Below are positions 1-8,049 of a stretch of DNA of 64,000 nt, one piece after another. A program made the position numbers and the translations under genes. Location of the stretch: the NCBI RefSeq assembly GCF_000265385.1, contig NC_018013.1, positions 2,135,001-2,199,000 on the forward strand, given 5' to 3'. Each line of letters begins with the position of its first letter. The first letter of the stretch is position 1. Below the pieces are notes generated by a model. It was given only the letters and a program-made list of their open reading frames with translations. It did no database searches and had not been told where the DNA came from. The stretch is from Aequorivita sublithincola DSM 14238 (GTDB lineage: Bacteria > Bacteroidota > Bacteroidia > Flavobacteriales > Flavobacteriaceae).

Positions 1-475
1 GCGTGACATTCGCAATGTTTTGTTCAATCTTTTTTTGTTTTTCAGCTTCACTCATTGCCGCGGTAATACCATCCATAATTTTGGTGGTTACGTCTTCAAT
101 TTTCACAATAAAAGTAGCGGTAACTCCTGGATTGGGAAGTTCTTCCTTTAAGTTCATCGCCCAAAAGCCATCTTCTAAATAATCATTTTCCAAAGAAGAA
201 TGACTCTGAATTTGTGAATAACCGCAGTGATGATTAGTTAGTAAAAGCCCTTGGTTACTGATTACTTCGGAAGTACAACCGCCATTAAAATGCGGCACAG
301 CGTCTTTTAGACTTGCATTGTTAACATCATAAATATCCTTGGCAGTCATTTTCATACCGAGGTTGGTCATTTCAGATTCATTCATTCCTTCTAAAAGTGA
401 AGGAATCCACATACCGCCTTGTTGGGCAAAAAGAGGAACTGATAAAAAGATAAAGAGTAGTCGTAACGTTTTCAT
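1..475 (-). CDS. S46 family serine peptidase (dipeptidyl-peptidase 7/11 type), 5' part only
   Basis: The window shows the first 158 codons; the gene runs off the left edge. The product starts MKTLRLLFIFLSVPLFAQQ, a signal peptide, followed by GGMWIPSLL near residue 20 and by GCTSEVISNQGLLLTNHHCGY-like sequence around residues 66-86. The NHHC segment (residues 81-84) carries the His of the S46 catalytic triad; the Asp and Ser lie outside the window. S46 peptidases are periplasmic or surface exopeptidases that release dipeptides from peptides, common in asaccharolytic or protein-feeding Bacteroidota. The ATG at 473-475 is the only plausible start because the signal peptide follows directly. DPP7 and DPP11 cannot be told apart without the specificity residue. 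Confidence 0.9.
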   Translation of the reverse strand, partial: MKTLRLLFIFLSVPLFAQQGGMWIPSLLEGMNESEMTNLGMKMTAKDIYDVNNASLKDAVPHFNGGCTSEVISNQGLLLTNHHCGYSQIQSHSSLENDYLEDGFWAMNLKEELPNPGVTATFIVKIEDVTTKIMDGITAAMSEAEKQKKIEQNIANVT

Positions 476-699
476 AATAGAGGATTTTCGAATAATAATC
501 TGCAATATAACAATACGTCTTGAAACCACTATTCTTTTAAATAATAGAATATGACGAATAATATGAAAAGGGAAGGAATTTTAAAAAGGAGAGCAGTTTT
601 ATACAAATTGGAAGTAGAAATAGGTCAAAAACAAATCTGTCAGATTGCGAAAAGGTATCGCTCCTGTAATTATAATTAATAAAGTTTAGTTAGATTTTT

Positions 700-783
700 T
701 TAAAGTCGTTCCTTCAATTCAGAAACGATAAAAAGTGCCACAAATAATATGACTGTTCCAACTGCTAGTGTACCTACTCCCAT
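700..783 (-). CDS. possible 27-aa single-pass membrane peptide
   Basis: An ATG-started ORF encodes MGVGTLAVGTVILFVALFIV followed by SELKERL. It is one hydrophobic segment of about 19 residues with a charged tail, which is the shape of a small membrane protein. It lies in the otherwise empty stretch between the S46 peptidase and the GreA/GreB-like gene, on the same strand as both, about 80 nt after the latter's stop. No family is recognised, and no ribosome binding site is expected in this phylum. It could be a chance ORF; the clean membrane-like composition is the only argument for it. Confidence 0.35.
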   Translation of the reverse strand: MGVGTLAVGTVILFVALFIVSELKERL

Positions 784-860
784 AGCACAAAATTAATAAA
801 ATTTACTTTGTATAAAAGTGAATGGAATAAATATAATGGAATGGGAGCGTTTTTTAACAA

Positions 861-1364
861 CTAATCATATTCAATTTCTATAACTTGAAGTTTTCTTTGA
901 TCTTCGCCCATAGTGAAATCGACAACATCGCCAACTTTACTTCCTGTAAGCGCAACCGCGATTGGTGCGACAAAAGCTATTTTTCTTTTGGCTACATCGG
1001 CTTCATCTGCACCAACAATCTGAAAATTCTGAAGCGTGGGTGAGGGACTTATTTTATAAGAAACTTTTGCTCCAAAACGCACTTCTTCCTTTGGTTGGAA
1101 TTTAGGATCTAGAATTCTTGCAGATGCAATACGTTCGTTTAGTAAATCCAGCTTGCCATTTAATACTGCCAATTCAATTCGCCGTTGCTGTTCATGAGTT
1201 GTGTTGAGATTGGCGCGCTCGTTTTCTAACTGTTCACGTTCTTCAAGCAGCAATTCCATCCCTTTTGGCGTAACATAATTTATTGCTCCAGCAGGCAGCG
1301 CAGCCCTTGGTGGAATTATTGGGGTTTCTTCTTGGTCTCCTTCTTTTACAAATCCGCGGCTCAT
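861..1364 (-). CDS. GreA/GreB-family transcription elongation factor-like protein
   Basis: 167 aa. Residues 1-25 are the MSRGFVKEGDQEE...IIPPR lead typical of the GreB-like proteins of Bacteroidota; residues 34-82 are charged and predicted coiled coil; residues 90-167 match the GreA/GreB C-terminal FKBP-like domain, with FGAKVSY, ADEAD and GSKVGDVVDF. Gre factors enter the secondary channel of RNA polymerase and stimulate cleavage of backtracked RNA using acidic residues at the coiled-coil tip. Here the tip region (about residues 52-62, LNTTHEQQRR) lacks the acidic LSENAEY-type signature of GreA, so cleavage-stimulating activity is uncertain. The 167-aa length suits the family. It is a single gene with no clear operon partner. 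Confidence 0.85.
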   Translation of the reverse strand: MSRGFVKEGDQEETPIIPPRAALPAGAINYVTPKGMELLLEEREQLENERANLNTTHEQQRRIELAVLNGKLDLLNERIASARILDPKFQPKEEVRFGAKVSYKISPSPTLQNFQIVGADEADVAKRKIAFVAPIAVALTGSKVGDVVDFTMGEDQRKLQVIEIEYD

Positions 1365-1524
1365 ATCAATTTTTTATTTTCAAGATACTAATTTTAGATT
1401 ACATTTTTGAAATTGAATTTCATTCTTAGGTTTTCCGAGTTATAATATTTGAAATCCTGCTTTTGCCTTAATTCGAAAGTAACTTCATGAGAGTTTGAAT
1501 TCTTTTCTATTCATCAAGAAATTG

Positions 1525-1532
1525 TACCTTTG
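1525..1532 (+). promoter_or_regulatory. TAnnTTTG promoter element of the CBS-like gene
   Basis: TACCTTTG matches the Bacteroidota -7 consensus TAnnTTTG and ends 17 nt before the ATG at 1550, implying a very short leader. No good TTTG -33 element is seen at the usual 17-23 nt spacing. Confidence 0.55.
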
Positions 1533-1549
1533 CCGCTTCAAAAATAACT

Positions 1550-2908
1550 ATGGAATACGCAGAAAATATATTAGGAACCATCGGTAACACGCCAATGGTG
1601 AAGATCAACAAAATAATTGGAGACATTCCTGCTTTGGTACTTGCCAAATATGAAACCTTCAATCCAGGAAACTCCGTGAAAGACCGAATGGCGGTAAAAA
1701 TGATTGCCGATGCCGAAGCAGATGGACGTTTAAAACCAGGCGGAACCATTATTGAAGGAACTTCAGGAAATACTGGAATGGGCTTGGCGCTGGCTGCAAT
1801 CGTAAAAGGCTATAAAATGGTCTGCGTAATTAGTGATAAGCAGAGTAAAGAAAAAGTAGATATTCTGAAAGCTGTGGGAAGTAAAGTTATAGTTTGCCCA
1901 ACAAACGTAGCTCCCGAAGATCCTCGCAGCTATTATTCTACATCAAAAAGACTTGCTGAAGAAACCCCTAATAGTTGGTACGTTAATCAATACGACAATC
2001 CAAGCAATGCGGCAGCACATTACGAAAGCACAGGTCCAGAAATCTGGAAACAAACCGATGGAAAAGTGACGCATTTTGTGGTAGGCGTTGGTACTGGAGG
2101 AACGATTAGCGGCGTTGGTAAATATCTAAAAGAACAGAATCCAAACGTAAAAATATGGGGAATTGACACTTACGGAAGTGTTTTCAAAAAGTACCACGAA
2201 ACAGGAATTTTTGACGAAAACGAAATTTATCCATACATAACCGAAGGAATTGGCGAAGATATCCTTCCGAAAAACGTTGATTTTAGTGTAATTGATGGTT
2301 TCGTAAAAGTAACTGATAAAGACGCAGCAATCTACACTCAGAAACTTGCGAAAATAGAAGGTTTCTTTTTAGGAAATTCTGCTGGAGCTGCGATTAAAGG
2401 ATTACTTCAACTAAAAGATAATTTCACAAAAGATGATGTGGTAGTTGTTCTTTTCCACGATCACGGAAGTAGATATGTAGGTAAAATGTACAATGACGAA
2501 TGGATGCGCGAGCGTGGTTTTGTGGAAGATGTGGCTAAAAACGCTTCAGATTTAATTAAAGAACATCAAGACTTTCCATTAATAACTGTAAAAACAGAAG
2601 AGCTTGTAGGCCACGCCATAGAGCGCATGAAAAAATACAACATCAGCCAAATTCCTGTTGAAGACACCACTGGTTTTGTGGGTGCTTTGGATGAAACCGA
2701 TTTACTTCGAAAGTATTTAGAAAACAAAAATGTTGCGGACCTTCCAATAAAAGAAGTGATGCGCAAACCTTTCCCAATCGTAAATAAAAACACGCCAATT
2801 GAAGAAATTTCAAAATTGATTCAAAAGGAAAACAACGCTGTTTTGGTAGACTTAGGTGATGGGAAATTCAATATAATTACGAAGCACGACGTTATAAGTG
2901 CTTTGTAG
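1550..2908 (+). CDS. PLP-dependent cystathionine beta-synthase / cysteine synthase family protein with CBS pair
   Basis: 452 aa. Residues 1-320 are a fold-type II PLP domain: NSVKDRM with the Schiff-base lysine K44, the substrate loop GTSGNTG at 70-76, and the phosphate-binding GTGGTISG near 180-190. Residues from about 335 are a tandem CBS-domain pair. The enzyme should join serine (or an activated serine) to homocysteine or sulfide in the cytoplasm. The domain order matches cystathionine beta-synthase, but without the N-terminal haem region of the animal enzymes. Cystathionine synthesis and cysteine synthesis cannot be separated from the sequence. A TAnnTTTG promoter lies 17 nt upstream of the start. 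Confidence 0.9.
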   Translation: MEYAENILGTIGNTPMVKINKIIGDIPALVLAKYETFNPGNSVKDRMAVKMIADAEADGRLKPGGTIIEGTSGNTGMGLALAAIVKGYKMVCVISDKQSKEKVDILKAVGSKVIVCPTNVAPEDPRSYYSTSKRLAEETPNSWYVNQYDNPSNAAAHYESTGPEIWKQTDGKVTHFVVGVGTGGTISGVGKYLKEQNPNVKIWGIDTYGSVFKKYHETGIFDENEIYPYITEGIGEDILPKNVDFSVIDGFVKVTDKDAAIYTQKLAKIEGFFLGNSAGAAIKGLLQLKDNFTKDDVVVVLFHDHGSRYVGKMYNDEWMRERGFVEDVAKNASDLIKEHQDFPLITVKTEELVGHAIERMKKYNISQIPVEDTTGFVGALDETDLLRKYLENKNVADLPIKEVMRKPFPIVNKNTPIEEISKLIQKENNAVLVDLGDGKFNIITKHDVISAL

Positions 2909-3000
2909 TTTTTTACCACAAATTCACGAATATTATTATATATTTATTTGTGAATTCGTGGCGAAATTTTCAAATATATTATTCGTATTTTTAACCTAAT

Positions 3001-3384
3001 ATGAAAAACGAAGCAAAAAAATTATTCCGCTTTTTACGCACCAAGCCTTTGCCTGCGAACACCAATGAAATTTTAGCATTGGAACGCACAAAATTGGCCA
3101 ATGAGCGCACTTTGCTTTCCTATATTCGTTCTTCGCTTTACTTGCTTTTGGGCGGTATTGCTATTCTTCAACTTCAGGATTTTAGAGACATTCATTACTT
3201 GGGCTACTTAGCACTTGTAGTTTGTGTTATCTTTTTGGTAGTGGGGATTTTCCGCTACGTTATACTTTCACGAAGGCTTTATAAATGGAATCGCATTCTT
3301 TTTGTGGACACCATTTCAGAAAAAGTAGAGAAGCAAGCAGATATGCAGGAAAAAATGGTGAAAGACAAAGTTGAATCACAATAA
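3001..3384 (+). CDS. DUF202 family membrane protein
   Basis: 127 aa with the DUF202 (YidH-like) signature: NEILALERTKLANERTLLSY around residues 21-41 followed by two membrane segments (about 45-62 and 70-92) and a basic C-terminus. The function of DUF202 proteins in bacteria is not established; the domain also occurs at the C-terminus of eukaryotic VTC polyphosphate polymerases. It sits 92 nt after the CBS-like gene and 55 nt before the DUF2851 gene on the same strand, so cotranscription is possible but not shown. Confidence 0.85.
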   Translation: MKNEAKKLFRFLRTKPLPANTNEILALERTKLANERTLLSYIRSSLYLLLGGIAILQLQDFRDIHYLGYLALVVCVIFLVVGIFRYVILSRRLYKWNRILFVDTISEKVEKQADMQEKMVKDKVESQ

Positions 3385-3439
3385 TTTCTCCTTATATTTA
3401 CATTACAACTTTACAGGCTCCCCCTTAAAATAAATTACA

Positions 3440-4732
3440 ATGAAAGAGGATTTTCTACACTATGTGTGGAAATTTCAGAAGTTGGAAGTGGTTGATTTTT
3501 ATACTTCGGACGATGAAAAACTCCACATCAAGGATCAAGGGAGCCACAATCTAAATTCAGGCCCCGACTTCTTCAATGCCCAAATTGAACTAGACAATCA
3601 GCTTTGGGCTGGCAATGTTGAAATACACATTAAATCTTCAGATTGGTATGCACACCGACACGAAACTGATCCTGCGTATGACAATGTAATTCTTCACGTA
3701 GTCTGGGAACACGATGCCGAAATTTTCAGAAAAGACGGTTCTACAATCCCAACTTTTGTTATAAAGAAACACATTCCCAAAAATACTTTGGAGCGTTACA
3801 AAAAACTATTTTCAAAGGAAAAAAAGTGGATCAATTGTGAAAATGATTTTGAAGCTGTTGATACTTTTGTGATTGAAAATTGGTTGGAACGTCTCTATTT
3901 CGAAAGACTTCAAAAGAAAGAAGCCATACTTCTTAAAGAACTGGAAGATTCCCAAAATCATTGGGAAAGCCTGCTTTTCAGAATGCTTTGTAAAAATTTT
4001 GGGTTAAAGGTGAATGGTGATTCTTTTTTCAGCATTGCAAAATCTGTAGATTTTTCTGTTGTGAACAAATGCAGTCAAGACCTTCAGGATTTGGAAGCAT
4101 TATTAATGGGTCAAGCTGGTTTGCTGGACGGAGAGAAGGAAGATGGGTATTTCAAAACGCTGAAAACCAAGTATGATTATTTAAAACATAAGTTCCATCT
4201 TAATAATAAAAACGTTATTACTCCTAAATTTTTTAGACTTCGACCGCCAAATTTTCCTACGCTGCGGCTTGCGCAGTTTGCAGTGGTTTATTTTCAGCAG
4301 AAAAACCTTTTTTCGAAAATAATAAGTCTTCAAAATGCAAAAGATTTTCAAACGCTTTTCAACGTTTGTGCAAGTGATTATTGGAATACGCATTACAATT
4401 TCGGCATTTCGTCAAAAGAACGAAAAAAACAAATTACTAAAAGCTTCATTGACCTTTTGATAATAAATACGGTAATTCCTCTAAAGTTTTGTTACGCACG
4501 GCAACAAGGACGAGATGTTTCAGAAGAAATATTGGAACTTGCTGCGGAAATTTCTTCCGAAGAAAATATGATTGTAAGTAAATTCAATTCACTTAAAGAA
4601 ATTTCAAAAAACGCATATCAAAGTCAGGCGTTGCTTCAGCTTAAAAGTGAATATTGCGATAAAAACAGATGTTTGCAATGCGCCGTGGGAAATTCAATAG
4701 TTGGTTCGGAAAGAAAAATTCCGGAGAACTAA
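3440..4732 (+). CDS. DUF2851 family protein
   Basis: 430 aa, soluble, without a signal peptide. The N-terminal third contains the family signature HNLNSGPDFFNAQI, then GNVEIHIKSSDW and NVILHVVWEHD; the C-terminus ends with a cysteine pair, CDKNRCLQCAVG. These conserved Asp/Glu/His motifs resemble a nuclease-like core, but the activity of the family is unknown, so no function is assigned. DUF2851 proteins of about 420-430 aa are widespread in Bacteroidota, often beside a PspC gene as here. Confidence 0.88.
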   Translation: MKEDFLHYVWKFQKLEVVDFYTSDDEKLHIKDQGSHNLNSGPDFFNAQIELDNQLWAGNVEIHIKSSDWYAHRHETDPAYDNVILHVVWEHDAEIFRKDGSTIPTFVIKKHIPKNTLERYKKLFSKEKKWINCENDFEAVDTFVIENWLERLYFERLQKKEAILLKELEDSQNHWESLLFRMLCKNFGLKVNGDSFFSIAKSVDFSVVNKCSQDLQDLEALLMGQAGLLDGEKEDGYFKTLKTKYDYLKHKFHLNNKNVITPKFFRLRPPNFPTLRLAQFAVVYFQQKNLFSKIISLQNAKDFQTLFNVCASDYWNTHYNFGISSKERKKQITKSFIDLLIINTVIPLKFCYARQQGRDVSEEILELAAEISSEENMIVSKFNSLKEISKNAYQSQALLQLKSEYCDKNRCLQCAVGNSIVGSERKIPEN

Positions 4733-4790
4733 CTTCTATTTTCTATTTATGAACACACAGTTTTTGCTTGAAAAAGTGTAATTTGCGAGT

Positions 4791-5021
4791 ATGTTGCAAG
4801 CAGTATATTCATTGCGGTATTATCTTGAAAAACGTGGTTTTTACGTGTCTTCGCGCTTAGCAGATAGATTAGGAATGCGCGCTAAAAGCGTTCGTCTTTT
4901 TTTTATCTATGTTTCCTTCGCCACCTTGGGCGTTGGCTTCGCACTTTATCTTACGATGGCTTTTTTGTTAAAACTTAAAGATCTAGTAAACACCAAACGA
5001 ACCTCTGTTTTTGATTTATGA
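4791..5021 (+). CDS. PspC-domain membrane protein
   Basis: 76 aa. Residues 17-55 match the PspC domain (YVSSRLADRLGMRAKSVRLF followed by one hydrophobic helix). In proteobacteria PspC senses envelope stress; stand-alone short PspC proteins in Bacteroidota have no proven role. The stop codon overlaps the start of the potassium-channel gene by four bases (ATGA), which points to translational coupling and one operon. Confidence 0.85.
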   Translation: MLQAVYSLRYYLEKRGFYVSSRLADRLGMRAKSVRLFFIYVSFATLGVGFALYLTMAFLLKLKDLVNTKRTSVFDL

Positions 5022-6025
5022 AGCAACTCTTCAGCTCTAAAATTACGGTAGCAATCCTGCTCTTGCTTTTAGTGTTTATGACGGGCGTTGTTGGGTTTCA
5101 TTTTTTTTCACAATACTCTTGGATAGACGCTTTTTATATGACGGTAATCACCGTAACTACTGTAGGTTATGGTGAAGTGATGCCATTGAGTGCGCAGGAA
5201 AAAATATTTGTTTCGCTTCTCATCATTTCCAGTATCTTTATCGTTGCTTACGCCATTTCGGTAATTACAGAGTATATTTTAAGTAAAAATTTAGGCGATT
5301 TAAGACATAAAAAAGTGCAAAAAAAATTAGATTCCATGCAAGATCACGTCATAATTTGCGGTTATGGCAGAAACGGAAAACAGGCGGCCCAAAAGTTATT
5401 AGCTTACAACCGTAACTATGTTATTATTGAAAAAAACCAAGAAGTTATTAATCATTATTCAGATGAAAATAATTTATTTGTTTTAGGAAATGCTATTGAA
5501 GACGAAATTTTACTGAAATCTGGAATAGAAAGAGCTTCAACCCTAATTTGTGCCACCCCCAATGATGCGGACAATCTATTCATCGTGCTTTCTGCGCGGC
5601 AAATGAATAAAAACCTAAAAATAATAAGTCGTGCCAGTGAAGAGACGAGCTACAAAAAAATGAAACTCGCAGGCGCAGACAACGTGATTATGCCAGATAA
5701 AATTGGCGGCGACCATATGGCTTCATTGGTTGTTGTTCCAGACTTGGTTGAGTTTTTAGATAATCTGACTGTTGCTGGACAACAAGACAGCATCAATGTT
5801 GAACAAATATCCTTTGAAAAAATGTGTCCGCATGGACGGGAGCAAGCCATAAAAGATCTTGATGTGCGGAATAAAACGGGCTGTTCCATTATTGGGTATC
5901 GTTCGCCAACAGGCGAATATATTGTTAATCCGGAACCTTCACTTATACTTCAAAAAAATTCAAAACTAATATTGATTGGGCGTCCAGAACAAATTGAAAG
6001 CCTTAAGAAAGAGTACGGAGTTTAA
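5018..6025 (+). CDS. potassium channel with cytoplasmic RCK (TrkA-N/TrkA-C) domain
   Basis: 335 aa. Two membrane helices (about 9-29 and 63-85) flank a pore loop with the selectivity filter TVGYGE at residues 48-53. A TrkA-N Rossmann domain follows, with nucleotide-binding GYGRNG at 115-120 and the acidic strand end VIIEKN; a TrkA-C ligand-binding domain occupies roughly 240-335. This is the layout of MthK-type ligand-gated potassium channels, a tetramer in the inner membrane. It overlaps the PspC gene by four bases. Confidence 0.92.
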   Translation: MKQLFSSKITVAILLLLLVFMTGVVGFHFFSQYSWIDAFYMTVITVTTVGYGEVMPLSAQEKIFVSLLIISSIFIVAYAISVITEYILSKNLGDLRHKKVQKKLDSMQDHVIICGYGRNGKQAAQKLLAYNRNYVIIEKNQEVINHYSDENNLFVLGNAIEDEILLKSGIERASTLICATPNDADNLFIVLSARQMNKNLKIISRASEETSYKKMKLAGADNVIMPDKIGGDHMASLVVVPDLVEFLDNLTVAGQQDSINVEQISFEKMCPHGREQAIKDLDVRNKTGCSIIGYRSPTGEYIVNPEPSLILQKNSKLILIGRPEQIESLKKEYGV

Positions 6026-6120
6026 GAAAAAGTTAACAAATTTCTGTTCGATTCTTCGAGATTCTTAACTTTTTTGGACATCTTGCTTTTTTTTTCAATA
6101 TTAAACTTGATAAATCCGCC

Positions 6121-7782
6121 ATGAAGAAATTTCTTCTTTCACTAATTACATTTCTAATTCCAATCTTCACTTTCGCCCAAGAACAAAAAAGTCTTGGAGA
6201 TAAAATTGATGGTGCGTTTGCTAAATACACAACCCCAATCGTAGATTTAATTTTTTATCCTGTAACAATAGCGGGAAAGGATATGCCGATTGTAATTATT
6301 CTTTTGTTATTGGGAGCACTTTTTTTCACACTGTATTTCAATGGTGTTAACTTTAGATATTTAAAAATTTGTATAAAAACAGCTGCTGGAAAATACGATG
6401 AACTCGACCATCATGTTCCTGCGGATCAAGAAATTGAGGTAAAGGATGGTAAAATTCACGATACGGTTCATTTAACTGGAGAAGTTCCTGGTGAGGTTAC
6501 TCACTTTCAAGCATTAACGGCTTCCTTGTCCGCAACGGTAGGACTGGGAAATATTGCTAGTGTTGCTGTTGCCATTGCCATTGGCGGTCCAGGAGCAACT
6601 ATATGGATGATTGTAGCTGGACTATTGGGAATGGCTTCAAAATTTGTGGAATGTACACTAGGTGTAAAATATAGAGAAGTAGATGCAGACGGGAAAACCT
6701 ATGGAGGGCCAATGTATTACCTAGCCAGTGGTCTTAAGGAAATGGGAATGGCCGGCTTTGGTAAATTTTTGGCTGTCTTTTTTGCTGTTATGTGCATTGG
6801 AGGATCCTTTGGTGGGGGAAATATGTTTCAATCCAATCAAGCAGCTGCTCAGTTAACACAATTAATGGATTGGGATGGACCAAACGCTGGTCTTTATGTA
6901 GGATTGGTTATGGCCGTTGTTGTTGGTTTGGTAATTATAGGTGGAATTAAAAGAATAGGTTCCGTAACCGAAAAAGTGGTTCCTTTTATGGCCATTGTTT
7001 ATGTGGGAGCTGGTTTAATAATTATAGGAATCAATTACGATATGATTCCTTTTGCGGCCAATCAAATATGGGAAGGCGCTACAAACCCAAATGCTGCTTT
7101 TGGTGGTGTTATTGGAGTACTAATTGTTGGCTTTCAACGTGCGGCGTTTTCTAATGAAGCAGGAGTTGGTTCTGCAGCAATTGCGCACTCCGCAGTGAAA
7201 ACACGTTATCCAGCCAGTGAAGGCTTAACCGCATTGTTGGGACCTTTTGTAGATACTGTTATTATATGTACTATGACAGCTATAGTAATTATTATAACCA
7301 ATGCGAAGCACAATTTATTTACTTATGGAAATCTAGATGCTGCAAGTAATGTTATGCTCAATGCAACCAATCAACCAATCAACGGAGTAGATTTAACCTC
7401 TGTGGCTTTTAATTCTGCCATTCCAAACTTTTCTATAGTACTTACTATAGCGGTTATCTTGTTTGCTATATCTACTATGATTTCTTGGTCCTACTATGGG
7501 CTTCAATCTTGGAAGTTTCTTTTTGGAAAAGGAAAGGTTTCAGATATTACATATAAAGTATTGTTTTTAATATTTTTGGTTGTAGGAGCTTCTTCAAGCT
7601 TGGGTGCTGTAATCGGTTTTTCCGATGCTATGATTTTTGCGATGGTTTTTCCAAACATTATTGGTTTGGTATTGCTTTCTCCTAAAGTGAAAAAAGAATT
7701 GAGAAAATATCTGAACGCAATTAAAATAAATAAAATGGATGCTACCATTCATAAAGAAAGTAAAGAAGTGAAAGAAATTTAA
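6121..7782 (+). CDS. sodium:alanine/glycine symporter (AGCS family), copy 1
   Basis: 553 aa. The product starts MKKFLLSLITFLIPIFTFAQ, a signal-peptide-like lead unusual for bacterial AGCS proteins but shared with its neighbour. About ten hydrophobic segments follow. Family motifs include GLGNIASVAVAIAIGGPGAT, SKFVECTLGVKYRE, GGPMYYL, and SNEAGVGSAAIAHSA. AGCS proteins import alanine or glycine with Na+ or H+. The gene is a tandem paralogue of 8050-9747: the proteins align throughout, and the roughly 90 nt upstream regions are also similar (shared TTAACAAATTT and CATCTTGCTT). A hairpin terminator follows its stop codon. Confidence 0.93.
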   Translation: MKKFLLSLITFLIPIFTFAQEQKSLGDKIDGAFAKYTTPIVDLIFYPVTIAGKDMPIVIILLLLGALFFTLYFNGVNFRYLKICIKTAAGKYDELDHHVPADQEIEVKDGKIHDTVHLTGEVPGEVTHFQALTASLSATVGLGNIASVAVAIAIGGPGATIWMIVAGLLGMASKFVECTLGVKYREVDADGKTYGGPMYYLASGLKEMGMAGFGKFLAVFFAVMCIGGSFGGGNMFQSNQAAAQLTQLMDWDGPNAGLYVGLVMAVVVGLVIIGGIKRIGSVTEKVVPFMAIVYVGAGLIIIGINYDMIPFAANQIWEGATNPNAAFGGVIGVLIVGFQRAAFSNEAGVGSAAIAHSAVKTRYPASEGLTALLGPFVDTVIICTMTAIVIIITNAKHNLFTYGNLDAASNVMLNATNQPINGVDLTSVAFNSAIPNFSIVLTIAVILFAISTMISWSYYGLQSWKFLFGKGKVSDITYKVLFLIFLVVGASSSLGAVIGFSDAMIFAMVFPNIIGLVLLSPKVKKELRKYLNAIKINKMDATIHKESKEVKEI

Positions 7783-7793
7783 GAACAGTTTAC

Positions 7794-7880
7794 ATTAATA
7801 TAAAATCCCACTTCACGTTCCCTGAACAAGAACGAAGTGGGATTTTTATTTTTATTGCACATTTTTTCTTTGTTGTGTAG
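7794..7880 (+). pseudogene. relic of the 5' end of the helix-hairpin-helix gene
   Basis: Twelve nt after the stop of symporter copy 1, codons 7794-7877 read INIKSHFTFPEQERSGIF and then a hydrophobic run, ending in TAG at 7878-7880. The intact gene at 9759 begins MNIKSHFTFNKQQRSGIL plus a hydrophobic run. The DNA aligns without gaps for about 60 nt, including 23 identical bases. The start codon has become ATT, and the frame stops after 28 codons. The relic marks the boundary of the symporter tandem duplication: the duplicated unit carried the beginning of the next gene. Confidence 0.85.
7802..7850 (+). terminator. hairpin terminator of symporter copy 1, formed from the gene relic
   Basis: The arms are AAAATCCCACTTCACGTTC (7802-7820) and GAACGAAGTGGGATTTT (7830-7846). 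They pair over 17 bp with a two-base bulge, enclose a 9-nt loop, and are followed by TTATTTTTATT. The arms lie inside the relic of the HhH gene start; the intact gene has a similar but weaker inverted repeat at 9773-9812. Confidence 0.85.
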
Positions 7881-8049
7881 ATTTTTCTCAGGAATCGGAA
7901 TGCACTGAACGAATTAAAAGTTATAAAAAGGACAAATGGAGTTTAGGAAAGCATTAACAAATTTTTGAACAATTTTTTGATATTTAGTTTTTTTTAAGCA
8001 TCTTGCTTCGTTTTTATTTTAAAAACCAATTCATCCTTAAAACTCCACT

